A stretch of DNA of 64,000 nucleotides. Origin: Flavonifractor sp. An82 (GTDB lineage Bacteria; Bacillota; Clostridia; Oscillospirales; Oscillospiraceae). The stretch is taken from NCBI RefSeq assembly GCF_002159265.1, contig NZ_NFHG01000005.1, forward strand, positions 1 through 64,000, written 5' to 3'. Made by a program: the position numbers and the translations under genes. Below are positions 25,505-34,067 of this stretch, in pieces. The notes below the pieces were generated by a model. That model saw only the letters and a list, made by a program, of their open reading frames with translations, was not told the origin of the DNA and did no database searches. Numbering within the stretch: position 1 is the stretch's first letter; each line of letters opens with the position of its first letter.

Positions 25505-26034
25505 TTAAGCTCCTCCAAAAGTCCGGCAGCAAAGGCCTTGTGGCCCTGCTCTGTGAAGTGTACGCCGTCATAGGCCAGGGGGATGTCCCATTTCCCGGCG
25601 TCGGCAAAGCGGATGCTCAGTCGCTCCGCCAGCGCCTGGCAGAGCTGTGCGAAGGTGCGGGAGTCCTCAATGAGCTGCGGGTTGGGCACCCACTCGCCCA
25701 TAGCCATTGGCGGCGGTGCGATCAGCAGGAGCTTGCTTCGATCCAGGGAGATGCCGGCGAGGAACCGCTCCAGCCGCTCGGCGGCCTGCTTCGGGCTTCG
25801 CCCCTGGAGCAAATCGTTGGTCCCCAGCATGACGATCAGTAGATCGGTGTCATCCGGGAAGGCAGGAGCGGCAGAAGGGATCTCCCGGCCGTTTTGACCC
25901 ATGTTGGAGATCGTCCATCCGGTCTCCTCGGTCAGAATGTCCACCCACCGGCAATCTGCGCCATAGCGTCCACCGAAATAGCCCCGAGGGTCGTAGCCAT
26001 AGGTGTTAGAGTCGCCGAAGCAGATGACGTTCAT
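25501..26034 (-). CDS. SGNH/GDSL hydrolase (copy B)
   Basis: 177 aa, the same length as copy A at 839-1372. Catalytic blocks CFGDSNTYGYDP, GTNDL and DGVHFTEQGH are intact. The ATG at 26034 aligns with the copy A start; a longer in-frame start at 26073 has no counterpart in copy A. It follows NUDIX copy B by 60 bases, the likely ancestral order. Substrate unknown. Confidence 0.85.
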   Translation of the reverse strand: MNVICFGDSNTYGYDPRGYFGGRYGADCRWVDILTEETGWTISNMGQNGREIPSAAPAFPDDTDLLIVMLGTNDLLQGRSPKQAAERLERFLAGISLDRSKLLLIAPPPMAMGEWVPNPQLIEDSRTFAQLCQALAERLSIRFADAGKWDIPLAYDGVHFTEQGHKAFAAGLLEELK

Positions 26035-26094
26035 GCTATGCATTTCCTTTCTCTGTATGTTCGCATTCTCCAAAGTAGAGAAAGAAGCTTTCGC

Positions 26095-26502
26095 CTAATT
26101 TTTCCGTCCCTTCGATTGCTTTAGCCTTATTAGAATCTCCTCATCCGCCGGACAGAACGCAAATTGATCAATCTCATCCACCGTGATCCAACGGATGTCA
26201 TTATGCTCCAGTTTCTGGGGGACGCCCTCCCTGATAGTGGCATGAAACAGTGTCAGATGGACCGTCAGATCGGGGTATTCGTGAACTACATCCATGAACA
26301 CTTCTCCTACATCCAGGGTAATAGACAATTCTTCCTGACATTCCCGGATAAGCGCCTGTTCCCTGGTTTCGCCTGGCTCTACCTTGCCGCCCACAAACTC
26401 CCACAACATCCCTCTGGCTTTGTGGGCCGGGCGCTGGCAGATCATAAACTTGTCCTGATTCCAAATGAGGGCTGCGACTACTTCCGTTGCCGGTTGCATC
26501 AT
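26095..26502 (-). CDS. NUDIX hydrolase, MutT-like (copy B)
   Basis: 135-aa NUDIX protein with box GGKVEPGETREQALIRECQEEL; the rest is highly similar to copy A at 16026. The start overlaps the stop of the 102-aa gene, which in turn follows the DUF3427 helicase gene by 10 bases. NUDIX genes beside DUF3427 helicases recur in genomes, so this trio may be one functional unit, for example cleaning or limiting nucleotides during a defence response; that role is inference. Confidence 0.85.
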   Translation of the reverse strand: MMQPATEVVAALIWNQDKFMICQRPAHKARGMLWEFVGGKVEPGETREQALIRECQEELSITLDVGEVFMDVVHEYPDLTVHLTLFHATIREGVPQKLEHNDIRWITVDEIDQFAFCPADEEILIRLKQSKGRKN

Positions 26503-26810
26503 TATTTTGCCTCCAAAAGCCGCTTGCAGTAGTTGATCTCTTCTGTTGTAAATAAGCTCTGATATTCTGGCTTACACACGGAATGTTCCATAGTTAAATC
26601 CAAGCGCCCGCAGAGATACAAGGTTGTATATCCATCAGATGGATTTCCAGATGCTATCCCGCTGCCGATGAGGCGCTTAGCTGTTTCTACACCTCCATGT
26701 TGCGAAAGCATCTGGTTAAAGCGAGTTGGATTATATCGGCACTCCTTTTTTGCCCGCAGCATTTTATCTTTCAACTCATTTTCAAACTGAAACGCAATTT
26801 TATCCATCAT
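26502..26810 (-). CDS. Small protein linked to the DUF3427 helicase
   Basis: 102 aa. The motif pattern HGGVETAKRLIGSG ... DGYTTLYLCGRLDLTMEHSV ... YQSLFTTEEI resembles a small domain often seen next to or fused with restriction and helicase genes (GG..TA..LL, GF..L...LDLT.E, LF...E). Function unknown; possibly a regulatory or DNA-recognition subunit. It sits between the helicase and NUDIX genes with almost no spacing. Confidence 0.7.
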   Translation of the reverse strand: MMDKIAFQFENELKDKMLRAKKECRYNPTRFNQMLSQHGGVETAKRLIGSGIASGNPSDGYTTLYLCGRLDLTMEHSVCKPEYQSLFTTEEINYCKRLLEAK

Positions 26811-26820
26811 AATCCCTCTC

Positions 26821-29800
26821 TTACCCCACCACGAGCTTATTGGTTTTCTTCAAGAACTTCGCCGGAATCGGCCGTTCCAGCTTCCAGATGATATTCATGG
26901 GTCTGCTCCCCTCATGCTTCACATAGTCGGCCACACCCAGGAAGGTGTAGGCCGCTGCACCTCCTGTGATCCGGTCGGACTTAAACTCCCGGACAAACAG
27001 CAGCACCTTGCTCCCCCGTTCCCGGTGATGGATGTACCGCTGCCCGGTGGGTGAGTCTGCCGCCGTGGTACTCTGGCTCTGCCAATGGAACAGGCTCTCG
27101 TTGATAGAGTAGTCGTTATACATGGTGGTGGGCGAGTAGTCCTTATCCGCTTTATTCAGCGTCACAAAGAACACGTCCAGCTGCTTCTCCGGCAGCCACT
27201 TCACGCCCTCACGCACTGTGGCCGGTTTCAGAAAATCCAGTGCCACCAGCAGCTGATCCCGGGTATAGGTGCAGTGGAGATCCAGTGGGCAGTCAAAGCC
27301 CAAATCCACCGGCTCGTCAATGAAATCAATCTGCTCATACCGATAGCGAAGCAGTTCCAAAAGCTCACTCAGCAGCACGGGACTATCCGAAAGGGTATAC
27401 AGGTTGTCCAGCACCTCATCAGATGTCCAACTCTCTGCCGCCTTGCCCCAAACAGTTACGTAGAACATCTGGAGCATGCGTTGTTCCAGCTCGCTTAGAG
27501 TCGGAAAGTCTACATCGTCCAGACGAGGTAGCAGGTCCAGCAAAAAGCGGATCCAGCGCCGGGAGTTCACAACAGCCAGCCGGCCCATGGCTTTTGTAAA
27601 GACCTCCTCCAGCGGTTCGATGAAGTCCGCGATCACATCCGCTCGAGCACAGATGCGGGAGAAAGAAGAAAATTTGTAGATTGCCCTGGGGTCCAGATGA
27701 TAATAGTCCAGGAAGTTTGCCAGGGTCAGCTCCAGGCCGCTGTCCTCCGCAAAGCTGGCCACCCGAGACACCAGCCCGGTGGTATTGCTGTAGGAGGCAC
27801 GAATGTTATCCAGAATGTACTTGGCGGCTTTCTTCTCCATCTGTATGTAGCAGCCCTTGGGCGCGGAGACAAATCCATCTTTGATCTCCCGGGTCACGCT
27901 GCGAGTGGTATTGGACAGCAGGGCGGCAAACTTGTCCTCAAAATTATACCGCTTATTGGCCTGGCCGATAAAGTCCAGTACGGTCAGGCATTCTTTATTC
28001 TCTGCAAGCCGCAGGCCACGCCCCAACTGCTGAAGGAAGATAGTCAGGGACTCGGTGGGGCGCAGGAACAGCACCGTATTGACCTCCGGGATGTCCACAC
28101 CTTCGTTGTAGATGTCTACCACAAAGATGAAGCGAACCTCACCACTGACCAGCTTCCCTTTAGCGGTTTTTCTCTCCTCATCGGAGGATTTCCCAGTCAA
28201 AAAGATGGACGGAATCCCGTGGTCATTGAAATAGCGGCACATAAACTCCGCATGCTCGATGGACACACAGAAGCCCAGGCCTTTCACCTCGTCGATATCG
28301 GTCACATACTTGAGAAGGGAGGACACCACCAGATCGGCGCGGCGGTTGGCCACGGCGCCGCTGAGGGTGTAGAGATTGGAAAGCTCATTTTTGTCGTAGC
28401 CGCCGGCATTCCATTTCAGGGTGTTCAAATCCACCGTGTCGGTAACGCCGAAATACTGGAAGGGGCACAGCAGCTTGCGGTCGATGGCCTCTGGCAGACG
28501 GATTTCCGCGGCAATCCGGTTGTTGAAGTAGGGCAGTACACTCTTGCCATCCATACGCTCCGGAGTGGCTGTCAGGCCCAGGAGGATCTGGGGCTGGTAG
28601 TAGGACAGTAACTTCTGATAGGTAGGTGCCGCTGCGTGGTGGAACTCGTCTACCACGATGTAGTCATAAAAATCCGGAGCGGTTTTGGCGGTGAAATCCT
28701 GGGAGTTGAAGGTCTGGATGGACAGAAACAGGTGGTCAATTCCCTCTGAACGGTAGCTGCCCACAAACAGCTCGCCAAAATTGGCGTCCTTCAAGACTGC
28801 TCGGAAGGTGTACAGGCTCTGCCGCAGAATTTCCTCCCGGTGGGCCACAAAGAGCAGCCGGCAGGCCTTGCCAGGATGCTGCTTGCAGAAGCGCTTATAG
28901 TCCAGAGCGGAGATCACTGTCTTGCCGGTGCCGGTGGCAGCCACCACCAGGTTGCGGGTGTAGCCCCGGACGGCGCGCTCCGCTTCCAGCTTGTCCAGGA
29001 TCTCCTGCTGGTAAGAGTAGGGCGCAATATCCATGGTGTAGACTTCGGCGTTGTTGGCGTCGAAGTATTTTTCCGCTTTCAGCGCCCGGGCCAGTCGCTC
29101 CTTCTGATCCTCGGAGTAGTACTCAAATTCGTTGGAGTTCCAGTAGCTCTCAAATGTGGCGGCGATCTTATCGATGGTTTCCGGTAGATCTCTACGGGTG
29201 ATCTTCACATTCCACTCCAGTCCGCTGGAGATGGCAGCATTAGATAGGTTGGAGGAGCCCACATAGGCGGTGGTGAAGCTGGTATTCCGGTAAAAGACAT
29301 AGGTCTTGGCGTGGAGCCGGGTGCGCTTGGTATCGTAGCTGACCTTGATTTTGGTGTTGGCCAGGGCACGTAGCTCCTCAATGGCCTTCACATCGGTGGC
29401 TCCCATGTAGGAGGTGGTGATGATCCGCAGTTCCCCTCCATTTTGGGTAAACTCCCGCAGCTCGTCCATCAGGAGCCGCAGGCCGCTCCACTTGATGAAG
29501 GATACCAGCATGTCGATGCGGTCGGCAGAGACGATTTCCTTTTTGAGCTCCGTGTACATCTGGGGCTCATGGATAGCCCCGGTGAACAGACTGCTCTGGG
29601 CGATGGAGGTCTCCGGCCGACTCAGATCGGCAGCTGTTTTGCCGATTGCCAGCCGGGGATCCTGCTCCCGTAAAAGCGCAAGAAGCTGCTCCGCCCGCTG
29701 ATCAACGCTCAGCGCGGCAAAGTCAGCTTCCTGGGTCGTATTCTGAATGAGGGTTACGATCTGGTTGGCGAGCCTGATCTGCGTAGAGATGTCCCCGCCG

Positions 29801-29976
29801 TTGTCCAACACATTCTCCAGGCCCTTTTGCACCACATCCGCCAGATACTGCGCCAGCACTTTGGAGGCCTCCGCCTTGTCAATGGGCGCAACCGATTTGC
29901 GGGCGTCAGGAATCTCCGAAAACTCGCGGTTTAGGGCAGTATTGATAACTTGTTCGTAGAGGCCGGGAGACAGCAT
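26821..29976 (-). CDS. PLD nuclease-DEAD/DEAH helicase with DUF3427 domain
   Basis: 1051 aa. A PLD-type nuclease domain lies at residues ~130-260 (LHAK at 221-224, GSSNLS at 240-245). A superfamily 2 helicase follows: Walker A ATGTGKT at 347-353, DEFHH near 440, ATPERMDG, and QQLGRGLRL. The C-terminal ~350 residues match the DUF3427 type, ending in an OB/HNH-free beta-rich region. Such proteins are candidate defence or DNA-repair nucleases; they differ from the Dnd-linked helicase at 5968, which is shorter. It heads the operon with the 102-aa and NUDIX genes. Confidence 0.85.
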   Translation of the reverse strand: MLSPGLYEQVINTALNREFSEIPDARKSVAPIDKAEASKVLAQYLADVVQKGLENVLDNGGDISTQIRLANQIVTLIQNTTQEADFAALSVDQRAEQLLALLREQDPRLAIGKTAADLSRPETSIAQSSLFTGAIHEPQMYTELKKEIVSADRIDMLVSFIKWSGLRLLMDELREFTQNGGELRIITTSYMGATDVKAIEELRALANTKIKVSYDTKRTRLHAKTYVFYRNTSFTTAYVGSSNLSNAAISSGLEWNVKITRRDLPETIDKIAATFESYWNSNEFEYYSEDQKERLARALKAEKYFDANNAEVYTMDIAPYSYQQEILDKLEAERAVRGYTRNLVVAATGTGKTVISALDYKRFCKQHPGKACRLLFVAHREEILRQSLYTFRAVLKDANFGELFVGSYRSEGIDHLFLSIQTFNSQDFTAKTAPDFYDYIVVDEFHHAAAPTYQKLLSYYQPQILLGLTATPERMDGKSVLPYFNNRIAAEIRLPEAIDRKLLCPFQYFGVTDTVDLNTLKWNAGGYDKNELSNLYTLSGAVANRRADLVVSSLLKYVTDIDEVKGLGFCVSIEHAEFMCRYFNDHGIPSIFLTGKSSDEERKTAKGKLVSGEVRFIFVVDIYNEGVDIPEVNTVLFLRPTESLTIFLQQLGRGLRLAENKECLTVLDFIGQANKRYNFEDKFAALLSNTTRSVTREIKDGFVSAPKGCYIQMEKKAAKYILDNIRASYSNTTGLVSRVASFAEDSGLELTLANFLDYYHLDPRAIYKFSSFSRICARADVIADFIEPLEEVFTKAMGRLAVVNSRRWIRFLLDLLPRLDDVDFPTLSELEQRMLQMFYVTVWGKAAESWTSDEVLDNLYTLSDSPVLLSELLELLRYRYEQIDFIDEPVDLGFDCPLDLHCTYTRDQLLVALDFLKPATVREGVKWLPEKQLDVFFVTLNKADKDYSPTTMYNDYSINESLFHWQSQSTTAADSPTGQRYIHHRERGSKVLLFVREFKSDRITGGAAAYTFLGVADYVKHEGSRPMNIIWKLERPIPAKFLKKTNKLVVG

Positions 29977-30023
29977 AATCGTTCCCTCTTCCAGTCTTCT
30001 CTTTGGCGATGTATATTGTACTT

Positions 30024-30052
30024 AGTATAACTGGAATTACAAAATCCAGCAA
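30024..30052 (-). promoter_or_regulatory. Promoter of the helicase-102aa-NUDIX operon
   Basis: Minus-strand TTGCTG (30052-30047), 17-base spacer, TATACT (30029-30024), about 45 bases upstream of the helicase start codon. Confidence 0.55.
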
Positions 30053-30203
30053 GGGCTGATTGGCAAACATCGACAAAGCTGTTCGGCTTTGATCTATCCC
30101 ATTTCCCATTATCGAGAAATCAGTTTAACATGATATTTGTTCCATAAGCAGGACTATTCTGTGCAAAACTCCCTATCGAAACAGAAAGCGGATGATGTAA
30201 GCT

Positions 30204-30455
30204 GTGTACACCTTCTCGGCCCAAGACAAAATGGTATCTATTTTTCCATGTCTTGAGGCAACTGTCCCAATTGTCTACCTCAACACCTGTTCTGACGAGG
30301 GACGGAAGGTATATGAGGCCGCGCAGGCTGCCGGCTGCCCGCCGTTCACGCTGGTGGCAATCAGTGATCTGGACTGGAACCACGACATAGTACCTTGGGA
30401 CAGTCCGCCTGCTTTCAAAAATGCTGAGCCTTGCACCGGTGGTGCGGACGACTAG
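30204..30455 (+). pseudogene. Truncated esterase (copy B)
   Basis: Encodes the N-terminal third of the alpha/beta hydrolase found intact at 16718 (VYEAAQAAGCPPFTLVAISD and GGADD shared). It stops at 30455, before the nucleophile Ser, where the frame meets the 3' end of a truncated recombinase gene on the other strand. The protein cannot be active. It marks the right boundary of the duplicated neighbourhood. Confidence 0.7.
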
Positions 30456-30969
30456 TCCAGAACATCATCTCCCGGTTTTTCTTTTTGCCCATGCTGCCCG
30501 CCTTCTTGCAGGGGTTCTCTCGGAGATTGTAATACCGTACCGCGTGGTTGAAGATGGCACTGAGCTGGTTGTGGACCGTTTTTAAGTACACCGGCGAGTA
30601 GGGCTTACCGTTCTCGTCTTTGTGGTTTAGCATCTCGTTCTGCCAAGTGATGATCTGCTGGGCGGTGATGTTGCACATCTTCAGCCTGCCGAAGTAAGGC
30701 AGCAGCTTAGTACGGATGATATGGTCCTTGGTGGCCCAGGTGTTTTCCTTAAGCCGGGTTTTCATATCCGCCGTGTAGAGGTCCACGAAGCTCTTAAAGG
30801 TCATATCCAGATCGGCGCTGGTCTTGTTGAGCTGTTCCCGCTCCCAGGCCTGTGCCTCCCGTTTGGTCTTGAAGCCCCGCTTCTGGGTCTGCTTGCGCTC
30901 GCCGTTCCAGTCAGTATAGCGGTAGACCGCCCGCCAGGTGTTTGTCTTTTCTTCCTTATAGACTGCCAT
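30415..30969 (-). pseudogene. Truncated Tn916-type tyrosine recombinase
   Basis: From ATG at 30969 (GGAGGG upstream) it encodes an AP2-like arm-binding start (MAVYKEEKTNTWRAVYRYTD) and the SAM-like core-binding domain, to NREMMFWT, where a catalytic domain should begin. After that only ~15 foreign residues remain, reading through the esterase remnant. The catalytic domain is deleted, so the element is no longer mobile by itself. The upstream 64-aa excisionase-like gene ends 3 bases away. Confidence 0.75.
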
Positions 30970-30971
30970 GA

Positions 30972-31166
30972 TTAGCCCTCCTTTCCCGTCTTGCCGTAGC
31001 AAAACTTCTCCATGAAAAAGTTACGATTGACCCGCCCGGAAATGGTCAGATAGCCCTTCTCCCGGAGCTCAGCGTTGAGCTTATGGATCACCTTGTAGGC
31101 GTGGGACTTGGAGATGCCCAGCTCCTGGGCCACTTCCTCCACGCGCATAAAGTTTTGTGCCTGCAT
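30972..31166 (-). CDS. Excisionase-like small HTH protein
   Basis: 64 aa with a winged/MerR-like helix-turn-helix (FMRVEEVAQELGISKSHAYKVIHKL), typical of excisionases or Xis-like DNA-binding proteins directly upstream of integrases in Tn916/ICE-type elements. It precedes the truncated recombinase by 2 bases and is probably co-transcribed, divergent from the XRE repressor at 31469. Confidence 0.7.
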   Translation of the reverse strand: MQAQNFMRVEEVAQELGISKSHAYKVIHKLNAELREKGYLTISGRVNRNFFMEKFCYGKTGKEG

Positions 31167-31304
31167 TGAAAATACCTTCCTTTCCTCATTGATGGCTGCT
31201 TCGGCTGGATGTTGTGTTCCATAAATGCCTCCTCACTTTCGTCGCCACTTTTTTCCCGGATGTATAACCAGGGATTGCGGCAGTTCTTTTTTTATTTATT
31301 GTCC

Positions 31305-31433
31305 CTAAGCTATTTTGCTTAGTCTATTGTCATTATACTAAGCAAAATAGTTTGTGTCAATCTGGGTACGCAAAATAAATTAAATAAAATTGTTTAGTAT
31401 TCCCTTGACTTTACTAAGCATTTCTGCTACGCT
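31305..31433 (+). promoter_or_regulatory. Promoter and operators between excisionase and repressor
   Basis: Repeated half-sites CTAAGC/GCTTAG occur at 31305, 31317, 31338 and 31414; the arms CTATTTTGCTTAG (31310-31322) and CTAAGCAAAATAG (31338-31350) are perfect inverted repeats. The repressor promoter is TTGACT (31405-31410)-17-TACGCT (31428-31433), with one half-site inside its spacer. This is the layout of a phage-like autoregulated switch. Confidence 0.6.
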
Positions 31434-31468
31434 TTTCCTAAAGACAACCAACGATTGGAGTTGATGAT

Positions 31469-31957
31469 ATGGCGATTGGCGAACGGATTCACTTTTTCCG
31501 TCTCTTGCGGGGGATGACACAGAAATATCTCGGCATGGCACTGGGCTTCCCGGAGAAGTCCGCCGATGTGCGCCTGGCACAGTACGAAACAGGATCAAGA
31601 ACCCCAAAGGCAGACCTTACCGCCGCCTTAGCCCAGGTACTGGATGTCTCTCCCCATGCCCTCTCCGTCCCGGATATAGACTCCTATGTGGGGCTCATGC
31701 ACACCCTGTTTACCCTGGAGGATAACTACGGGCTCAAGATCAGCGAGATAGATGGAGAAGTCTGCTTGAAGGTTGATGTGCGAAAGAGCAAGGACGCCGC
31801 CCGGCTGCATGAGATGCTCTGCTCCTGGCAACAGGCTGCTGCCATGTTGGAGGCGGGCGAAATCTCCAAAGAGGACTATGACAAGTGGCGCTACCATTAC
31901 CCGGAGTTTGACAACTCCCAGACCTATGTGAAGGTGCCGCCCCAGGACCTCTTTTGA
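31469..31957 (+). CDS. XRE-family repressor of an integrative element
   Basis: 162 aa. N-terminal helix-turn-helix (RIHFFRLLRGMTQKYLGMALG ... DVRLAQYETGSRTPK) and a C-terminal helical part (MLCSWQQAAAMLEAGEISKEDYDKW). This arrangement is known from ICE and prophage regulators in Clostridia. It is divergent from the excisionase gene and likely binds the CTAAGC half-sites between them. Start ATG with GGAG upstream. The element's transfer genes are absent nearby, so it may be an orphan. Confidence 0.75.
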   Translation: MAIGERIHFFRLLRGMTQKYLGMALGFPEKSADVRLAQYETGSRTPKADLTAALAQVLDVSPHALSVPDIDSYVGLMHTLFTLEDNYGLKISEIDGEVCLKVDVRKSKDAARLHEMLCSWQQAAAMLEAGEISKEDYDKWRYHYPEFDNSQTYVKVPPQDLF

Positions 31958-32015
31958 CCCTCTCACTTGTAGGCCACGGGAGAGGCCGTTTGTTGCACAA
32001 AATAATAATAAAAAG

Positions 32016-32061
32016 AAAAAGAGAGCTAACTGACTAATCAAAATCAGTTAGCTCTCTTTTT
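32016..32061. terminator. Bidirectional terminator between element and guaA
   Basis: Perfect 18-base arms AAAAAGAGAGCTAACTGA (32016-32033) and TCAGTTAGCTCTCTTTTT (32044-32061) with a 10-base loop. Confidence 0.75.
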
Positions 32062-32154
32062 ATGAATAATGAAAAAATGTTGCCAAATCGTTGCCACAGA
32101 GGGCCTTAACCCCTCAAAAAGCCAGCAAAATCAAGCTTTTCCGGGCTTCTGAAA

Positions 32155-33444
32155 TCATTCCCACTCGATGGTCCCCGTGGGCTTCGGCGTCAGGTCGAAG
32201 AGCACCCGGTTTACCCCCTTCACCTCATGGGTGATGCGGTCAGTTATGTGCTGAAGCAGAGCGAAGGGTACGTCTTCCACGGTGGCGGTCATGGCGTCCA
32301 CAGTATTCACCGCACGGATGATCACGGGCCACTCGTCGGCCCGCTTGCCGTCCCGGACGCCCACACTCTTGATATCGGGGATGGCGGTGAAGTACTGCCA
32401 CACCTTACCCTCCAGGCCGTTCTTGGCAAACTCCTCCCGCAGGATGGCGTCAGACTCCCGTACCGCCTCCAGGCGGTCCCGGGTAATGGCGCCCAGGCAG
32501 CGCACACCCAGGCCGGGGCCGGGGAAGGGCTGACGGTAGACCATATTGTCAGGCAAACCCAGGGCCTTGCCGCAGGCACGAACCTCGTCCTTGAAGAGCA
32601 TCTTCAGGGGCTCCACCAGTTCAAAGTCCAGATCCTCCGGCAGACCGCCCACATTGTGGTGGCTCTTCACCGCCTTCACAGTCTTGGTGCCCGACTCGAT
32701 GATGTCGGGGTAGATAGTACCCTGTCCCAGGAAGGAAATGCCCTCCAGCTTCCGGGCCTCCTCCTCAAAGACGCGGATGAACTCACCGCCGATGATCTTA
32801 CGCTTCTGCTCAGGATCAGCCACACCGGCCAGCTTGTCCAGGAAGCGGTCCACCGCATCCACATAGACCAGGTTGGCATCCATCTCATGGCGGAACACCT
32901 GGACCACCTGCTCCGGCTCGCCCTTGCGGAGCAGGCCGTGGTTCACATGGACGCAGGTCAGCTGCTTGCCGATGGCCTTGATGAGCAGGGCGGCCACCAC
33001 AGAGGAGTCCACACCGCCGGACAGCGCCAGCAGCACCTTCTTGTCTCCCACCTGACGGCGGACCAGCTCGATTTGATCGGCGATGAAGTTTTCCATGTTC
33101 CAGTTGGCTTCCGCGCCGCACACGCCGAAAATGAAGTTAGACAGGGCCTGCTTCCGCGCCTCATCGTCTTCCGGCCAGGGGGCGTCCCCCTTGTGGTCCA
33201 CCAGCAGCACCGGCAGGTCGCAGTTATAGATTTCCTTGGAAACGTCGATCTCCACACCGTCCACGACACGGTTGGGTCCGCCGTTAAGGATGATACCCTT
33301 TACATTGGGCAGAGCCTGTACCTCCGCCAGGGTGATATCGTGGGGGTGGATCTCGCTGTATACGCCCAGAGCGCGGACTTCCCGGGCAATTTTGGCATTT
33401 TCCTTGCTGCCAAGGTCCAGAATCAGAATCATGTCCTGCTTCAT
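32155..33444 (-). CDS. guaA: GMP synthase with eroded glutaminase domain
   Basis: 429 aa from ATG at 33444. The ATP-PP domain is intact (LALSGGVDSSVVAALL, then FPGPGLGVR, and the C-terminal TIEWE), so XMP amination to GMP is expected. The N-terminal class I amidotransferase domain is only ~120 residues rather than ~190: it keeps ILILDLGS and ILNGGP but has LLVDHKGDAP where the nucleophile CYGMQ should be, and no HPE triad. It would therefore depend on free ammonia or a separate subunit. A recombinase remnant lies just downstream of its 3' end, a known integration site for islands. Confidence 0.9.
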   Translation of the reverse strand: MKQDMILILDLGSKENAKIAREVRALGVYSEIHPHDITLAEVQALPNVKGIILNGGPNRVVDGVEIDVSKEIYNCDLPVLLVDHKGDAPWPEDDEARKQALSNFIFGVCGAEANWNMENFIADQIELVRRQVGDKKVLLALSGGVDSSVVAALLIKAIGKQLTCVHVNHGLLRKGEPEQVVQVFRHEMDANLVYVDAVDRFLDKLAGVADPEQKRKIIGGEFIRVFEEEARKLEGISFLGQGTIYPDIIESGTKTVKAVKSHHNVGGLPEDLDFELVEPLKMLFKDEVRACGKALGLPDNMVYRQPFPGPGLGVRCLGAITRDRLEAVRESDAILREEFAKNGLEGKVWQYFTAIPDIKSVGVRDGKRADEWPVIIRAVNTVDAMTATVEDVPFALLQHITDRITHEVKGVNRVLFDLTPKPTGTIEWE

Positions 33445-33537
33445 TGCAGTACCTCCCCGTTTCTTCAAAATAGCTGTGCGCGGCCGCCGGCGGCGCTTTT
33501 TGACATTATATCACAGTTTCCGCAAGTTGGAAACCTC

Positions 33538-33999
33538 TCAGCGGCGCTTGGCCAGCTCTTTCCACACCGCCTGGGCAATGAGCTCCTGTCCCTCCGGGGA
33601 GCGGAGCGCCTCCAGCACCATGGCCTTGAACTGGTCCTTGGCCTGCTTGGTGGAAAAGAGGGCCTCCAGCATGGTGGCGCCGCCGCCGGAAACAGGCTCC
33701 GGCTTGGGCCGCTTTGCAGCAGGCGCGGGCCGGTACACCGGCTCCTCCTCCGCGGTAGTCAGACTGCCGCTCATCCAGTCCTCCTGACGGGTGCGGTCTC
33801 CGCTCTCTCCCCGGAGGTAGAACAGGGACACGCCAAAGTAGGACGCCATTTTCTCCTGCTGGTCCTTGGTGGGGGTGGCCCGGCCGGTCTCGTATTTCTC
33901 AATGGCGTTCTTGGGGAAACCCAGCTCCGCCGCCAGGGCAGGCCGGGACAGGCCCTTCTCATTGCGCAGGGCCTCAATGCGCTGTGCCATGGTAACCAT
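33538..33999 (-). CDS. XRE-family transcriptional regulator
   Basis: 153 aa. N-terminal helix-turn-helix (RIEALRNEKGLSRPALAAEL, then IEKYETGRATP), a Pro/Lys-rich linker after residue ~70, and a helical C-terminus. It is a single gene between guaA and the transporter operon, with no obvious partner; target unknown. Confidence 0.8.
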   Translation of the reverse strand: MVTMAQRIEALRNEKGLSRPALAAELGFPKNAIEKYETGRATPTKDQQEKMASYFGVSLFYLRGESGDRTRQEDWMSGSLTTAEEEPVYRPAPAAKRPKPEPVSGGGATMLEALFSTKQAKDQFKAMVLEALRSPEGQELIAQAVWKELAKRR

Positions 34000-34028
34000 A
34001 GATCATCTCTCCTTTTTCTGATACAGCA

Positions 34029-34055
34029 CAAAAGGGGCCCTTGGGGCCCCTTTTG
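34029..34055 (-). terminator. Terminator of the nucleoside transporter operon
   Basis: CAAAAGGGGCCC (34029-34040) pairs with GGGCCCCTTTTG (34044-34055), just past the stop of the last permease gene. Confidence 0.65.
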
Positions 34056-34067
34056 CCTGTCTGTACT

